64,000 nt of DNA from Paraspadella gotoi (lineage: Eukaryota; Chaetognatha). The position numbers and the translations under genes were made by a program. Location: positions 19,206,625 through 19,270,624 of the forward strand of contig CM119263.1 in NCBI GenBank assembly GCA_051294375.1. The letters run 5' to 3'. The number at the start of each line of letters is the position of its first letter. Position 1 is the stretch's first letter. A model generated the notes under the pieces. It made no database searches and was not told the DNA's origin. It saw only the letters and a list, made by a program, of their open reading frames with translations. Below are positions 1 to 10,500 of the stretch, piece after piece.

Positions 1-109
1 GCGGTCAATCGGGCGAATGTCTATTTTTCAACTACATAAAAGGATCATCAAACAGAATCATCAAATAGTATGTTTCCAAAGTGATTTCGTGCGAATTAAA
101 GAAAAAAAT

Positions 110-230
110 CTTAAAAGCATAAGGATCGTCGCAATCGCATAAGAAAAATCTGGATTGACGACAAATTTTGATAAAAAAAAAATAAAATTTGAGAAAAGAA
201 AATTAATTTATAAACAGAAAGAAAAATTCT
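110..230. repeat. Dispersed repeat copy shared with 10815-10925
   Basis: The block starting cataaggatcgtcgcaatcg and ending near aatttataaacagaaagaaaa is nearly identical to 10815-10925 in the KIF4 intron element, with a handful of differences. It lies left of the last visible exon of the JAK-like gene, most likely in one of its introns. It probably marks a second, partial copy of the same foldback element. Confidence 0.65.
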
Positions 231-1018
231 ATTTTGTGACTGTCAATTAAAAAAAATAATAAAGTACCGAAGAAAATTAAAGTTACAGTTTCTGAAAAAA
301 AAAATTCATTATCAAAAAATAAACTGATCAGCAGACGCAGTCCCTGAGAAAAAAAAACTAAAAAAAAAACCCGATGTTGCGATAGCAAAATGATAACATA
401 CACGAATGTGATGCCTAATTTACGAGTTCAATCCTAATTCAATTTTTTTTTTAATAAAAACGCAGAGAGAGAGAGAAAAAAAAGAAAAAAATCAAAAAGA
501 AGCAGCAGAAGCAGCAGGAGAAAAGAGAGAAAATGAGAGCCCCTGCAGAGCCAGCTGCAGATTCGTTTTTTTTTCTCGATAAATCAGCACTGGGGAAAAG
601 AGAGAGAGAGCTACATATAATTAAAAGAGAAAAGAGAGAGAGAAGGAAACATAAAAATAAAAGAAGAAATTTGTTTGTTTTTATAAAATGTAAACAAAAC
701 ATATTTAATAACTGTCCTGACCCAATTTTAAGCACAAAAAGGCCAGCGACGACGACGACGACGACGCCACTTATGTACAAAAGCGTTACGAGATAAAAAA
801 CTATAATCTTGGACAATGACAGAAAAAATCTGGGGTCAAGTCAGCTAAAAAGCTGCCTCCACCATGTAACTTGCCTCCTTCATATAATTTCCACAGTAAA
901 ATTTTCTTAAGGGCCCCACAAAAAACAGATCCTGGAGGATCAAAAACCACAAATAAAATAGTTTCTAAAACCAAATCTTATTGGGCCAAGAGAAATTTGA
1001 CAACACCAACGATCAAAC

Positions 1019-3754
1019 CTGGAATCCGCTCCTAATGAGACTTTTCGATTTCGGCCCCATCATTTTCCACTTGATAACGTCCAAAAACGTGAATTGGGGC
1101 AGGTGGTTGTCGATGTCTTTTCCTTTTAAACGATTCACAAACTCCGAATGCTAAAATCAATACGGAAAAGGGTGTTTGTCATTGAAAGTAATAAAAGAAT
1201 AATCTATATATCGTGTAAATCGAGTGATACCTCCATATCCTCGGGTTTCTCGTGGTACAAAGAATAAGCGGCAAGTGATAAGCATCGAATTTTATAATGT
1301 AATGGAGAAGGAGGAGATCCGGTTTCGTTGGAATCTAGATATCAAAAAAATAAATTAGCAGAAAAGACTAACAGTTTTTTTTATGTCTCTTGAAATTTTC
1401 AACTACATCGAGCAACTTTCCTTCCGCTTTCAATTTTCCCACCTGAAAGCGAGTTCTTCTTTCCCCCGTTTCGACTTTTGGCGGAGGCAGCGATGTCGCA
1501 AAGCGTGGAGCTTTCGCCATGTAAGTCGTCTTCACGATCTAATGAGCCCGTGATGCGGCCCGAAACAAAATCGCGCTTTAACTGGTAGAAGAGATATTCC
1601 ACTATGACATCGGGTAGCCGCCATACAACTGCTTGCGGAGGGTTTTGCGTCTGATCCTTTACTGGATGGGTATGGGGAGCGGCTGAGGGGCAGTCGGGGA
1701 TGCCGACACCATTCCGGAAACGAAAGTCCAGATCTACAAATTCGTCCTAAAATTAAGCATTAAGAAATTTTTTTTATATCTTATATCTTTTTATATTTTA
1801 TATCTACTATTTTCGTCTTGAGAATACGCTTTCACGAACATTAGCTCTTTGGCCCTAGACGTCTAAAATAAAAAACTTACGATTTTGGGGCGTTGCTTAT
1901 TTGTTAAAAAAATTAATACGTATTACAAATGTTATACTACGTACTAAATGTGTGTTTATCTTTTATTCTTATGATTCGCTTATTTGGGAAGCTTGAAACC
2001 TTAAAGATTTTTTATGTTTGTACCAGTTTAGAAGATATAAAATTAAAATAATGTAAAAAAATGTTTCTTTTATACAATGTTTGTATTACTGCGACAGACT
2101 TTTCCCACCGTCTGGTATTCTCGTAGTCGTGTGAAATCGTTGAAGTCTGTTGGGAGCCAGAGCTCTTTGTCAGCTGAATACAGTCCAAAGAGAGGAAACC
2201 AGCGTGATGGTATGTTAGCCTTACGACCGCAATAAATTGCAACGTCTTCCGCTGTTATAAAGTGCTCCGCTGAAAAATTAGAATGGGCCAATAGACAGAC
2301 CAAACCAAAACATCTTGAAATTTTTATAATTTCCTTTTTTTTTGGGTAAATTTAATTCGGATACTAGCATGCAAAGATTTGGATCTTGATCTTCCGTAAC
2401 AGTTGTTACCTGGGTTTATGTTGATCTCCACCGTGGCTTGAGAGGAAGGATCGATTGTGTCTGGAACCATCAGTGAAACCTAGAAGCCCAGTATAAAATA
2501 AAAAAGAATTTGCAGACTAAATGATCTATGATTTCAACTTACCCTTATCTTGTCCACACGGCCGTGAGGGTCGTTCCTCAGGAGTTGGCGGCCGTCATAG
2601 AGTGCGTTTACGATGCCGTTTGCCTTTTGTCCACGGACGGGCAACGTCGCTTCGTTGCTGGTGGACGAATTGGACGTAGCTAAGGGAGCATCAGGCCGGA
2701 AATCCTCATCATCGTCGTCGGAAGTTTCATCGCTCTGAGGAGAGCCTGGGTATACGGCAAGGAAAGATTATGTGATAACGACGCTTTAAAAATGTATTTT
2801 TATAACTCGGCTATCTACTACACACCGGAGTTGTGGAGCAGTAGGGTCATTCTTCGAGAGTTTCGCGGAGAGGAGACGCTTCCCTCTAATTCGAGCGACG
2901 GTGATGTGGACATCGTCGCGCAGATCGGAAGACCTAAAGGGAATTAAAACACCAAATTAGATATTAACGTTGGCACAGTATTCTCCACAATAGTAAATAA
3001 CGCACGTTCGAATTCGTCGACGCTTGAGGCTGAAAGATGGCGCCGCCTTTCGGAGGATCCGCTGCGACGGTCGCCCGACGGAGCAGAGCGGCGGTGATAA
3101 AGTGGACGCTCGCGAAGTAACTGGCGTCGCTTTGCGGGAAGGGGTAGAAGGTCAAAATAGTTTGTCGTAGATTTTACCACGTAATTGTCTTATCCTTTTT
3201 CTGCACAAAAATAAGTTTTTTGACCAACCGATCAAGAAACAAGAAAAAGCAACGGGAATCCTGCCAACAGTGTCGATTCGACACTGTCGAAGAACAGAAT
3301 ATATGTAAGCGTTGTGCGAAAAGAAATATCTGTGATCATTAGCTATGTGAAACGGTATCTCCAAGGATGGAGTAAGCTATCTTTGAAAAAATATTTTTCC
3401 GCGTATTGAAATATAATCGAAGAAAGAACGTAAACTCACCTTTTGTTCCCTTTTAACAGCGACTTTCGATACTCTATGAAAAAAAGCAAGAGCCAAACCC
3501 TCAGCCATCACAAGAGGTTAGTTACAGCTTTTTTCCTTTTCTTTCGGGGGGTTCCTACTGACAAATAAAAATAATTATAACAGATATCCAACCCAAGATA
3601 GATTTCATTGTGGGCAAAATCTTGGAAATATGAAAATTAAAGGTTTTTTCTCATAATCAAGAGAAAGTGAGCAAATTATATTTACCTTTTGTTCACGTAT
3701 GACCGCCGCTTTAGTAACTTTTCCTATGATGGCCAAGGCTATTTCTTCCGCCAT
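1019..3754 (-). CDS. JAK-like FERM-domain protein, N-terminal part (gene runs off the left edge)
   Basis: Minus-strand gene read as exons 3686-3754 or 3440-3508 (alternative first exons), 3006-3129, 2826-2933, 2543-2745, 2410-2479, 2109-2269, 1443-1746, 1231-1334 and 1019-1150. All splice phases agree. After a basic and then acidic low-complexity N-terminus comes a FERM-like region. The F1 lobe contains FPLFGLYSADKELWLP, and the F2 lobe contains VEYLFYQLKRDFVSG followed by a helical stretch. These resemble the F1/F2 lobes of Janus kinases, where a similar YLF-x-Q-x6-V segment occurs. JAKs couple cytokine receptors to STATs from the inner membrane face. The F3, SH2, pseudokinase and kinase parts are not visible, so they must lie left of position 1 or be absent. 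The last exon ends in phase 0 with donor gtttga, and no convincing next exon was found in 1-1016. Another FERM protein is possible. Confidence 0.6.
3440..3508 (-). CDS. First coding exon, copy B (proximal), of the JAK-like gene
   Basis: This exon has an ATG at 3508 and 23 codons, ending in KREQK with a strong donor, gtgagt, in phase 0. It differs from copy A mainly in its middle residues. The shared hydrophobic/basic pattern and identical length suggest both are translated. The first Met of each could start its own transcript, since no intron acceptor is obvious in front of either. Confidence 0.6.
3686..3754 (-). CDS. First coding exon, copy A (distal), of the JAK-like gene
   Basis: This exon has an ATG at 3754 and 23 codons, and ends in REQK followed by donor gtaaat in phase 0. 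Exon copy B, 178 bp closer to exon 2, has the same length, the same MAE start and the same REQK end. About 14 of 23 residues are identical. Both can splice in frame to the exon at 3006-3129. This looks like an old tandem first-exon duplication giving two N-termini, probably from two promoters. Confidence 0.6.
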
Positions 3755-4774
3755 TACGTTTGCAAAACAAAGTATTTATAGTCCTCTTTTATATGCTAAT
3801 GTTATATATTATGTATACTTCAGCACATATCTGCCAAAAAAATGAGAAAATTCACAAATCAAAACGCTGAGATTTTCAGGAAACAAAAACTTAATAGTTA
3901 ATAAAAAGTTTTGAACGAGGTAAGATTGCAACGCGGATACGATGACTGCCGCATTTGATGACTAAACACAATGACTACTTCACTTGGTAACCGGATAATA
4001 AATAAACAATAGGAGAATCGTTAACATGAGATTCTTCAACAACGTAAATCAAAAAGATATTTAAACAAACAGACGCAAAATTTTTTCAGCATTATTAATT
4101 CATTATGCATTAACAAGATGAGGCTATTTTAAAAAAAAACTTAAGTTCAGAAATCGTATTTCTCTGTATCACAAAATTAGAAAATTTGAATTAAGTATAG
4201 CAAGTTGGCAACAGCCGGGTTGCACGTGATGCCCATCGGAGTGGGGCATCTCACTGTTGGCTTTAGGAGCTTCCAACCCTCAGTGGCGCCGCCAGCCATT
4301 GGCGCGGTTACCCTAGGACGGTCTCGTTTCGCCAACGCAGAGGGAAATCATTAGGCTATTAGGACTGAATGGAACCTAACGCTTGCGATGGTGCGTTTCC
4401 CCTGAGTCAATGGAATTGGCTGAATGAAGCAAGAGGTGAGGCAGTGTGAATATATCGCCACACAAGTGATTAATATTGTAATACGCTTTACACAACCAAA
4501 ATTATGATAAAAAAAAAGGTATGTATAGTATTGTATACATATATGTCGGCCATATCCCGCTTACCATATAAAAATAATATGACTCGGCAACAAATATTTC
4601 ATGACATTGAATTATTTTCTTAATTTTCTGCGGTAGCTAAATATAAACCTGTGTTAAAAAAAATATTTTTGCCACATCAACGCAACTGAACGACTTTTAG
4701 TATAACTAGATTTATATCCCGAAGGAACACCAAAAATGCAACTCCAGCAACAAAATCCCGCCCATAATAAAACT
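3755..4774. other. Intergenic spacer with an unexplained GC-rich, fold-prone block
   Basis: This stretch lies between the JAK-like start and the mitochondrial carrier stop. It is AT rich except for about 4200-4470, which is GC rich, has no long reading frame, and contains self-complementary segments (for example gatgccc pairing with gggcatc around 4230-4255, and tggcgcc/ggcgcgg around 4285-4310). I could not match it to U1, U2, U4, U5, U6, 5S, SRP or a tRNA. It may be a structured RNA gene, a promoter island or an old repeat. Confidence 0.3.
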
Positions 4775-6857
4775 TTAAAGTTTTTTTAATTGCTCAAAAG
4801 TCAAAAAGAAGACGACATTCCAAGGTCCCATCCGAATCCAATTAGGAACGAACCCCTTGTAGAGCGCCATAAATCCCTCATTTCGAATCGTCTTGGCCAG
4901 GCAGTCCAAAGAACCCAAGTAAATTTGATAAGGCTTTGCCGAGGCAGAATTTCCTTCAAAATGATCCAAGTTACGATTAAAAAAAAAAATAACTCGGGTC
5001 TGGGCTTCTTGCGTTTTTACTCACCGGCAGAAACTTTGAGGTTTCGCTGATTCATAATACGAGTCTTGACAACGTCAATAGGCGTGGACGCGGCGGCACA
5101 GGCCAGCCCCGCAGCCATGGCAGAAGCAAAGTGGTTTCCGACGCCGTTCCCCAAAAATGGAATGAGCGCCGACTTAGTGCAGTCGTAGACGGAAAGTTCA
5201 ACACCTATATTTTAGCAATGATGTATCGGGGGGGGGGGAAATTTCTTTTTGTACTCGCACTGCCTTCTCCATTATAAAGTTAAATACTTTCGGGGCATGT
5301 GATGACGTTTAAAGATTTAACTCACCAACAACGACAGCGGCTCGCTGAGAGTTCGGGCCAACCCCTCTCCAGAGACCCCTCATTCCCTCCTTTCGAAATA
5401 CATCCTGAAAGCTTTTGTAAAGCCCGAGGTTTTGATCAGCACGTCCCGTTTGGGCCTGTGATTATAAGTTAGTCGTCTATCATAAGGTTTCTTCGCTTAA
5501 CTCTTAAATTTTACCTGCATTAGGGGTAGCCCTAATCAATGGGGCGAGTCAAAAATTTAGAATTATTACATGCTCAAACGAAAATTTATACATTATGAAG
5601 TATACTTTCAATGGACAAAACATTTCTCCATACCCAAAAAATTAATTTTTTAATATTTATTTATAAATGGGAAAGGCCAAAATTTTTTTTGATAATTTAA
5701 AAATTTTAAGACCAGTTTCAGATAGCTCATAAAAAGTTGTCTACACAAAGTATAATTATTTTTTAAATATTTTCATGATAAGTGAGTCAAAAATAAGAAA
5801 AACCGTAAAAAATCATCATCATCATCATCTTTCAATGATATTATCAGTTTTTTTATATTTTCACATAGAAAACGTAAGAATTTTTAAAAACTGTAATTAT
5901 ATTTCTTGTTTAACTTTTTATGCTCTATCAGAATCCATCAAAAAATTTTAAGATTTCCAAAAAAATGTTTATAATGTAAAAAAGACAGCAATATTTAATG
6001 TATTGATCAAGATGTATAATGTAAATTTTTTTGAAAATGATTGCTTAAATATTTAGTCAAGTCAACTAAAAATACTTTGCTAACAGTCAAAATTTTATAT
6101 TATCTCTGGAGTTGGTCCCTACCTGCATTCGCACTTTAAGCACATCTGTCGGATTCATTATAGCAGCGGAAGTGGCGCCGGTAAACACCCCACAAAAAGC
6201 ATTTATAGACCAAGATTCTTTATGACGGTCTGAAAACGGACCAGGAAATCAATTTTTGACATTTTCACCAACAATTGTGCCAAAAAAAAGCTCACCCTTT
6301 CCAACGATGACCCTCTTGAGAGAGTAGTAGACCCCGAACTTGATGCTTCCGTACGTCGCTTGTCTCAATAACGCCGGTTGTATGCCGAAGTAAAGTGCGC
6401 GCGGTCCTTCGTCTCGCGCGATTGAGGCAATCGCGTGAGCCATTCCTCGATAGCGGACGCGATTAGCCAGCGCCGCCGATTCTGACGCCTGACCTTGGAT
6501 CTGCAGGTGGTGAGGCAAACTTTTAAAGGTGAGCTTAGAATCTGTTTTCGAAATTTTGAATGGAAATCTTAGTAATCTTCCTGACTTATCCATTCCGATG
6601 ACATGCGTATAAAGATATATACTTACTAGAAAAATAGTTGTTTTTCCCCATTTCGAACAGACCTGGAGCCGAGTTTTTGATGTATCGATTGGGAAAGTGC
6701 AAGTTTCGGCGACGACCGAGGCGAATCCGCCGAAGACGAAAGGACGCCAGGAGAGATCATTGCTTGTGGAATATTTCGACGCCGCAATGGTGGTCGAAGG
6801 AGTAACAATGGGCGGGGTAGTCTGCGTCCCGATAGAAGGCGTCGCTTCCGAGCTCAT
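4775..6857 (-). CDS. Mitochondrial carrier protein, SLC25A14/SLC25A30 (UCP5/KMCP1) type
   Basis: Six exons (6663-6857, 6296-6500, 6123-6229, 5326-5455, 5025-5204, 4775-4953) give 331 codons plus TAA, a little longer than the usual 290-325 aa because of a Ser/Thr-rich N-terminus. The ATG at 6857 is preferred over an upstream in-frame non-ATG codon. Three carrier repeats are visible through their signatures [21 protein letters not shown] and [10 protein letters not shown] at the ends of odd-numbered helices. The segment [20 protein letters not shown] is typical of the uncoupling-protein branch close to SLC25A14/A30. Such carriers sit in the inner mitochondrial membrane and exchange small anions; the substrate cannot be read here. 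Intron 3 (5456-6122 region split by exon 3) is enlarged by an AT-rich foldback repeat. Confidence 0.9.
5530..6110. repeat. AT-rich foldback repeat in a carrier-gene intron
   Basis: An arm at about 5690-5800 in reverse orientation and an arm at about 5865-5985 in forward orientation carry related sequence (core: gac-aacttaa...aactttttat). They form an inverted repeat. The same core recurs at about 18540-18650 and at about 32735-32830 (reverse) plus 32870-32965 (forward). It contains no coding potential and looks like a non-autonomous foldback or MITE family. Confidence 0.5.
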
Positions 6858-7574
6858 CTCAGAAAACACTTAGGGTGGATAAAGTTGCCGAGAAGGAAGG
6901 GCTTTGGCATTCGAGGCGTTGACTCCGAAAAACAATCACGTGATTGACCTTCGAGTCATTTTTCTGACATGGCAGCACTAATTTCACTGAAACAGCGTTA
7001 CCCGAGGAAAAACGCTACAACAGATATATAAACAAGTGAAAAAAAGAAGCCTATAACATGGTACTAGGGTGAGGAAAACGTGTTTCAAATTCTAGGCATT
7101 GCTAATTTGGTATTATCTTTGTGTGTTTATTTGCTGTGGCTGAGTTACGGAGTTACAGAGTTACGTAGATGTTTTTTGCTTTTGATTGCGAGGCAGCCAA
7201 AATCTTTACGATTTCCTAAGTTTGATAAATTCATGCACGTGTTTCTGATTTTATAATAACTAAAGAGTTAAAACAGTTAAAATACATCAACGTTAACAAA
7301 GCACTTTGATAACATTAGAGTTACATAAACCATTAAATAAAGATTCGGATTTATTTTCAAAAAATCGTAAAAAAATATTTAGCGTAATGACAAATATAAA
7401 AACGTGTAATAGAAAATAATCGAGAACTTTCGATTCATAGTGAACAGAGAGACCACAATATATATAGATCGAAGCTCTGTTGGAGGTCTCAAAACATAGT
7501 AAATTGGACTCAATTAAAGATCGCCGCTAATAAATATAGGAATGTAAAAAATCGAAAAGGCTTTCGGAAAGTCC
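6858..7574. other. Spacer between kinesin 3' end and carrier 5' end
   Basis: This 717 bp stretch must hold the 3' UTR of the upstream kinesin gene and the promoter and 5' UTR of the carrier gene. A TTTATT at 7350-7355 (AATAAA on the minus strand) could be the kinesin polyadenylation signal. Short direct repeats of the type gttacggagttacagag occur at about 7141-7165. No gene was seen. Confidence 0.4.
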
Positions 7575-10500
7575 TTAAATCACTTCATCAGTATCGAGAC
7601 CAGGGTGGGCGGGGACGTAACGCGAACTGAAGTAACCGCCCTGATCCTGGACCTCTGCTGCGTACTTCTTGGCCTTCGTAGTCTTCATCTTCGGCATTTT
7701 AAACGAGTCTGGAGTAGATTCGATGGTCTCGTCGTCCTCGTCCTCATCGTCTTCGTAATCAGCGTCGGGTGCGACCGAGGCAACCTCGGATCCGGTGGTG
7801 TGGAATTCTTGCAAGGGAAAAATTTCGGACCGGACAAAACCCAATGGTTGAGCTTGGCTAGAGAGGGTTTAAAAAAACTAAAAGGAAACTTACCAGTTTT
7901 AGCGTCGTTTGGATCGTCCTCAATAGAATCGGCGTTAAGAGTGCCTTCGAGGGAAATTGCCAACGCAACCTCGTCCGATCTTTGTTTTTGAGGCGCCACT
8001 TCGGCCAGTGGACGGGATCTCTGGCGGTTCCAGCCATCACGGGGTGGCGCGCTCGGTGGAGAGAGGGACATCTCTGAGATGAGATGAAATTTTAAAAAAA
8101 TGATTGAAAATGCGAACGTTAACTGTCTTGGAACGTACCCAAGCGAGAGTTCTCTTTATCTTGCTTTCTGCTCAGTCTCGGACTGCGGCGTTTAATGTTG
8201 TTCGTTGGAAGGACAAATGTACTTTCCAGATTGAGATCAAAATGTTCTGCGCTCGAATCGGGCACTAATTAAAATTTTAAAAAATTTTAAAAATTTAAAA
8301 ATCCGTCATATTTTTCTAGTTCGTCTATAGGTCAGTTCTATTGATATGAGAAAGTTTGAATTGTATGTCGTACCTTCCAGATGTCTCTTGCCATCGCGAT
8401 TAAGGCATTTGTCCACGTTGCAGCCACATGCTTCGCTGCAATTCCTATTCCCTTTACGGCACGAGCACCTGCTGGCTCCGCAAGCGCTTGCTTTGCAGTT
8501 GCACTTGACGATTTCCTCGGGAAGGAACGTACGTCGTTTCTTCTCGGGGACCTCATCCTTGAAAAGACGGTTTTTGGGATCTGCGAAAAAGAAAACAGCA
8601 GTGAGCACCGAGTAAAGTAAATAAATACTGCTAAATAGTAAATAGTAGGCCTTAGAAAATATTAAAAACTATATACAGAATTTAGCAACTAAATAGTCGG
8701 CGGTTTCATAATACAAACCAGCGACCGAGGTGACGTGGGGGTTCACTTTGCTCTTGACCCACGCTTTCCGCAACGGCGTCTCTCCATGGCCCATTGAAGG
8801 ATCCCATTCGGCATCTTCGGCTTCCGAAATTTCTTGTTCTTCTTCCTCGTCCTCATCTTCTTCGTCGCCGGAGAAATACGAATTCTTAGATGGTCCAGGG
8901 GCTTTTTGACTATAGGTATAAACAAAACTAAAAACTGAATCACTACTGTCAAACAACTAAGGAGAAAATAACTTACGGTCTTTGTGCAAGACTATTAGAT
9001 CGTGCCTCCTTTAATTTAAGTGTCAATTCGCGATTAAGCTTGCGCTGTTTCTCGAGCTCATCCGATAGTGCTTGGAGACGTTGAATTTCGCCTTCAAATA
9101 TGATCAATTCAGACAAAAAAAATGAATTAATACAAAAACAAGAAAATAATAATTCCTGACAAAAAGTATGAATTTCCAAAAATTATCCATTTATTCAATA
9201 AATAAAACCATCTCGCCCCCGAGTTAAGGCAGGGGGTTAGTGTGTTATGTTAGTGGGTTATGGCCCCATCCCTCTTACAAGATAATAACATACAAGGATT
9301 AACTTACTCTCTTGGAACTCTAGTCGTCTCAATGTGTCCGGATCGGTGGTTAGGTCGGCAGAAGACGCTTCCGGAAGTCCTGGAGCAGTAAGAAAAATAA
9401 AGATAAAAATTTCAATTTAACATGATCATCTAAGCTAACTAACCCGATTTTTGCACTTCTCGAAGCAAGAAAAGGACTTTTTCTTCATTTTGCTGCATCA
9501 TCGCCGAAAGCCTTTCTTCATAGTCGGCGGCTTTTTCCTCTAACTGTTTGTTGGCTTCAAGCAGTTGCCGTTTTAACTCCTGAGCCTCCTCAATTGCTGT
9601 TTCTCTTTCAGACCTGATATTTGGTTTTTCGTTATTTTTTTTAGGGAAAAAATATTAAAAATGGCCGTAAAAAAAACTCAAAATGTTTGGATTAAGCAAT
9701 TTGTTACAATAGAATAATAAAGTGACCTAATTAATGTAATTAATATGGGTTTTAAATACCTCGCTTGCATCTCCAAGCCTTTAAAACTGACGGCTTTATT
9801 CATGAGGCATTTGACAGCGACATGGAATTCTTTTGAATTGTTAAAGCGCATTTTTTCTTTGGCGGCTTCCAGCTCTAAAATCTGGTTTTGAAGTTCTTGT
9901 ACCTGCAAACAAAATTTGATACAATATTTTTTTTTATACCAAAGCTACCACAGGAAGAAATAACGTGAAGAATCCTAAAGAAGTTCGAAAATTTTAACAA
10001 AATAACACCGATTTCTCAAGGGCAATAAAATTTGTGCGAGATTCAGCCCAGACCTGCGTGTTCCTTAGTTCGATGTCACCCTTAAGTTTGGCGATGTTTG
10101 CGTCATTATCTCCGCCGTCACGACCTCGAAGGCCTTTAGCTTCGATCGCCTCGACCCGGCGCAGCTGTTCCATCAAGTCCTTCCGATCCTCTAATAAACC
10201 CTGAAGGTTCCGTTTTCCTTCTTGCTCGGCGACTCGACTAAAGGTTTTAAATCGACGGGGGATGTCAAATATATTTACTTGATCCAATCGAGCGAGCTCT
10301 AACCTCTCCAACTCGGCCGTGACGATGAATTCGATCTTGTCACCCTTTTGTTCCGGGGATTCAGTGTCATGTGACTTCATTCGCTTGACCTCGTTCCTCT
10401 TCTTGAGGACGTCGTCGAGACGGCGTTTTGCCGCCGCCGCCTCTTCAGTCTGTATACATTCTAGTCTATTTAGACGTACAAAACGCCGTGGAAAATGCGA

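Noticed and set aside
451-816. Overlapping open frames on both strands, rich in Phe/Leu/Ser or Lys/Arg
   Set aside because: They follow an AT-rich and ga-rich low-complexity stretch. There are no exon boundaries in phase with the JAK-like gene and no recognisable domain.
820-940. Possible next exon of the JAK-like gene on the minus strand after 1019
   Set aside because: One frame is open for about 35 codons after a cag, but a stop follows before any donor and the residues do not resemble a FERM F3 lobe.
4200-4470. Call of a specific small RNA (U1-like or SRP-like) for the GC-rich block
   Set aside because: Short resemblances such as gtttcccctg are too weak; no Sm site, splice-site-binding 5' end or conserved SRP motif was seen.
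7605-7991. 128-codon plus-strand open frame
   Set aside because: It is the antisense shadow of KIF4 exons 26 and 27 and crosses an intron.
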